DNA from: an uncultured Prevotellaceae bacterium
GTDB lineage: Bacteria; Bacteroidota; Bacteroidia; Bacteroidales; Bacteroidaceae
Reading direction: 5' to 3'
Length of the DNA: 63,186 bases
Assembly (NCBI GenBank): GCA_900316575.1
Contig: ONDJ01000004.1
Span: 550-63,735, forward strand
Positions 62,416 through 63,186 of this stretch are shown one piece after another (position 1 is the first letter of the stretch; each line of letters opens with the position of its first letter). The notes below the pieces were generated by a model. It saw only the letters and a list, made by a program, of their open reading frames with translations. It was not told the origin of the DNA and ran no database searches. Position numbers and translations under genes: made by a program.

Positions 62416-63186
62416 TTAATTCTCTTTCCAGAAAGCGGGAGCAAACGGTAACAGTATAGCAAATATTTCCAAACGTCCTATGAGCATCAAGACGCTACTG
62501 AGCCACAATCCTACGTCGGGCAAGACATTGAGTGAGCCTGTTGCGCCGATTTGGTGGCCAATGGCTGGTCCTACATTGCTCAACATGGAAGCTGCTACCC
62601 CAAATGCGTCTATCGGAGCGAGCCCCATCAAGAGGTAACTCAAGGTGGCGATGGTGAGGAGTATGAAGTAGCACACGAAGAAAGCAAACATCGTGCGCAA
62701 CACGTCGGAGGTGGCTGCCGTTCCAGCAATGCGTACGGGCAAAACCGCCCGTGGATGCAAGATGTGGCGAAACTCGCTCAGTGCTATCTTTGCAGCCGTC
62801 ATGACACGAATACATTTCAAACCTCCGCCCGTGCTGCCAGCCATGGGGCCTATTACGCCAACCAACAAGATAAACACCCAAACCACAGGCGTGTAGCGCA
62901 CCATATAGTCAGCCGTGATGAATCCAGTGGTGCTCTGCATCGAGACAGATGTAAAGAGCGCCGTGCGCAGGCTATCAAAAATATTTTCGCCACGCACAAC
63001 ATCGTAGCCGCACATGACAACAAAAGTTATTGCCAACACGACAAGCATAAAGCGCAACTCGCCATTCCTGCCAAACTCGCGAAATCGGCGTTTGAGCAAC
63101 GTGGTGTAGATTAGCGCAAAGTTTATGCTTGACATTAACATAAACACCACGGCTGTGAGTTCGATGGCAAAGCTATTGAAGTAGCC
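62416..63186 (-). CDS. trkH: TrkH-family potassium uptake protein, truncated by the window edge
   Basis: The last 256 codons of an integral membrane K+ transporter subunit; the frame runs open to the window edge, so the N-terminal part lies beyond base 63186. Pore-loop-like motifs STTGFITADY and MAGSTGGGLKCIRV match the TrkH/KtrB selectivity-filter regions (TTGF and STGGG). Several membrane helices follow to the C-terminus (LSSVLMLIGRLEIFAILLP, a TrkH hallmark). A TrkA-type regulator may lie upstream, outside the window. Confidence 0.93.
   Translation of the reverse strand, partial: GYFNSFAIELTAVVFMLMSSINFALIYTTLLKRRFREFGRNGELRFMLVVLAITFVVMCGYDVVRGENIFDSLRTALFTSVSMQSTTGFITADYMVRYTPVVWVFILLVGVIGPMAGSTGGGLKCIRVMTAAKIALSEFRHILHPRAVLPVRIAGTAATSDVLRTMFAFFVCYFILLTIATLSYLLMGLAPIDAFGVAASMLSNVGPAIGHQIGATGSLNVLPDVGLWLSSVLMLIGRLEIFAILLPFAPAFWKEN

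Overview
The window looks like a chromosomal segment of a member of the order Bacteroidales, most likely Prevotellaceae or a close relative. The evidence is the recurring Bacteroidetes promoter pattern (a TAnnTTTG -7 box, often with TTTG about 19-20 bases upstream), the near absence of Shine-Dalgarno sequences, an ATP synthase operon in the order atpD-atpC-(membrane protein)-atpB-E-F-H-A-G, an M49 peptidase with the Bacteroides-type HECLGH motif, a PUR-alpha-like protein, a BACON lipoprotein and large exported proteins with Bacteroidetes-style C-termini. Base composition is roughly balanced. The family-level placement is inference. No tRNA, rRNA, CRISPR array, transposase or phage gene was recognised, so this is mostly housekeeping sequence with a few accessory patches.

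Layout. 0.4-4.8 kb: exported dipeptidyl peptidase III, an AlkD-like protein and an MFS carrier. 4.9-7.7 kb: three overlapping genes (dCMP deaminase family, S41 protease, 5-formyl-THF cyclo-ligase). 7.9-10.6 kb: pyruvate phosphate dikinase, then a 670-base gene-free stretch with a repeat family. 11.2-15.2 kb, minus strand: nusB-yajC-ybbR-like-coaE-DUF5606-DUF6621. 15.3-17 kb: PUR-like protein overlapping a PagL-like deacylase. 17.3-20.1 kb: rplM-rpsI and rpsB-tsf. 20.3-23 kb: sugar MFS carrier and galactokinase with a large hairpin between them. 23.3-24.6 kb: HD phosphohydrolase. 25-32.4 kb: an accessory locus of two very large exported proteins with a 58-residue peptide gene between them.

32.4-34.3 kb: MarR regulator and dihydrolipoyl dehydrogenase. 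34.4-36.1 kb: free methionine sulfoxide reductase, a zinc-ribbon/FHA protein and a small exported protein. 36.2-39.1 kb: TPR protein and a 2-oxoacid:ferredoxin oxidoreductase operon with an embedded membrane protein. 39.2-40.6 kb: dnaA, preceded by a perfect 16-base inverted repeat. 40.7-41.8 kb: galM. 41.9-49.3 kb: ATP synthase operon, with a c-subunit that looks proton-specific. 49.8-54.7 kb: LptD-like protein, BACON lipoprotein and DNA polymerase IV. 55.2-59.4 kb: purB, a pseudouridine synthase with a long Tyr/Gly/Arg-rich N-terminus, and asnS. 59.5-63.2 kb, minus strand: gcvT, lplA, DUF2461 and a truncated trkH.

How the genes connect. Galactose use is represented by the carrier, galK and galM (no galT is seen). 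gcvT, lplA and lpd together suggest glycine cleavage with scavenged lipoate. The oxidoreductase operon and ppdK fit anaerobic amino-acid and pyruvate metabolism. DPP III with the neighbouring MFS carrier hints at periplasmic dipeptide release and uptake. The most unusual material is the large exported protein / small peptide locus, several short intergenic repeat families, and structured leaders in front of galK and dnaA.
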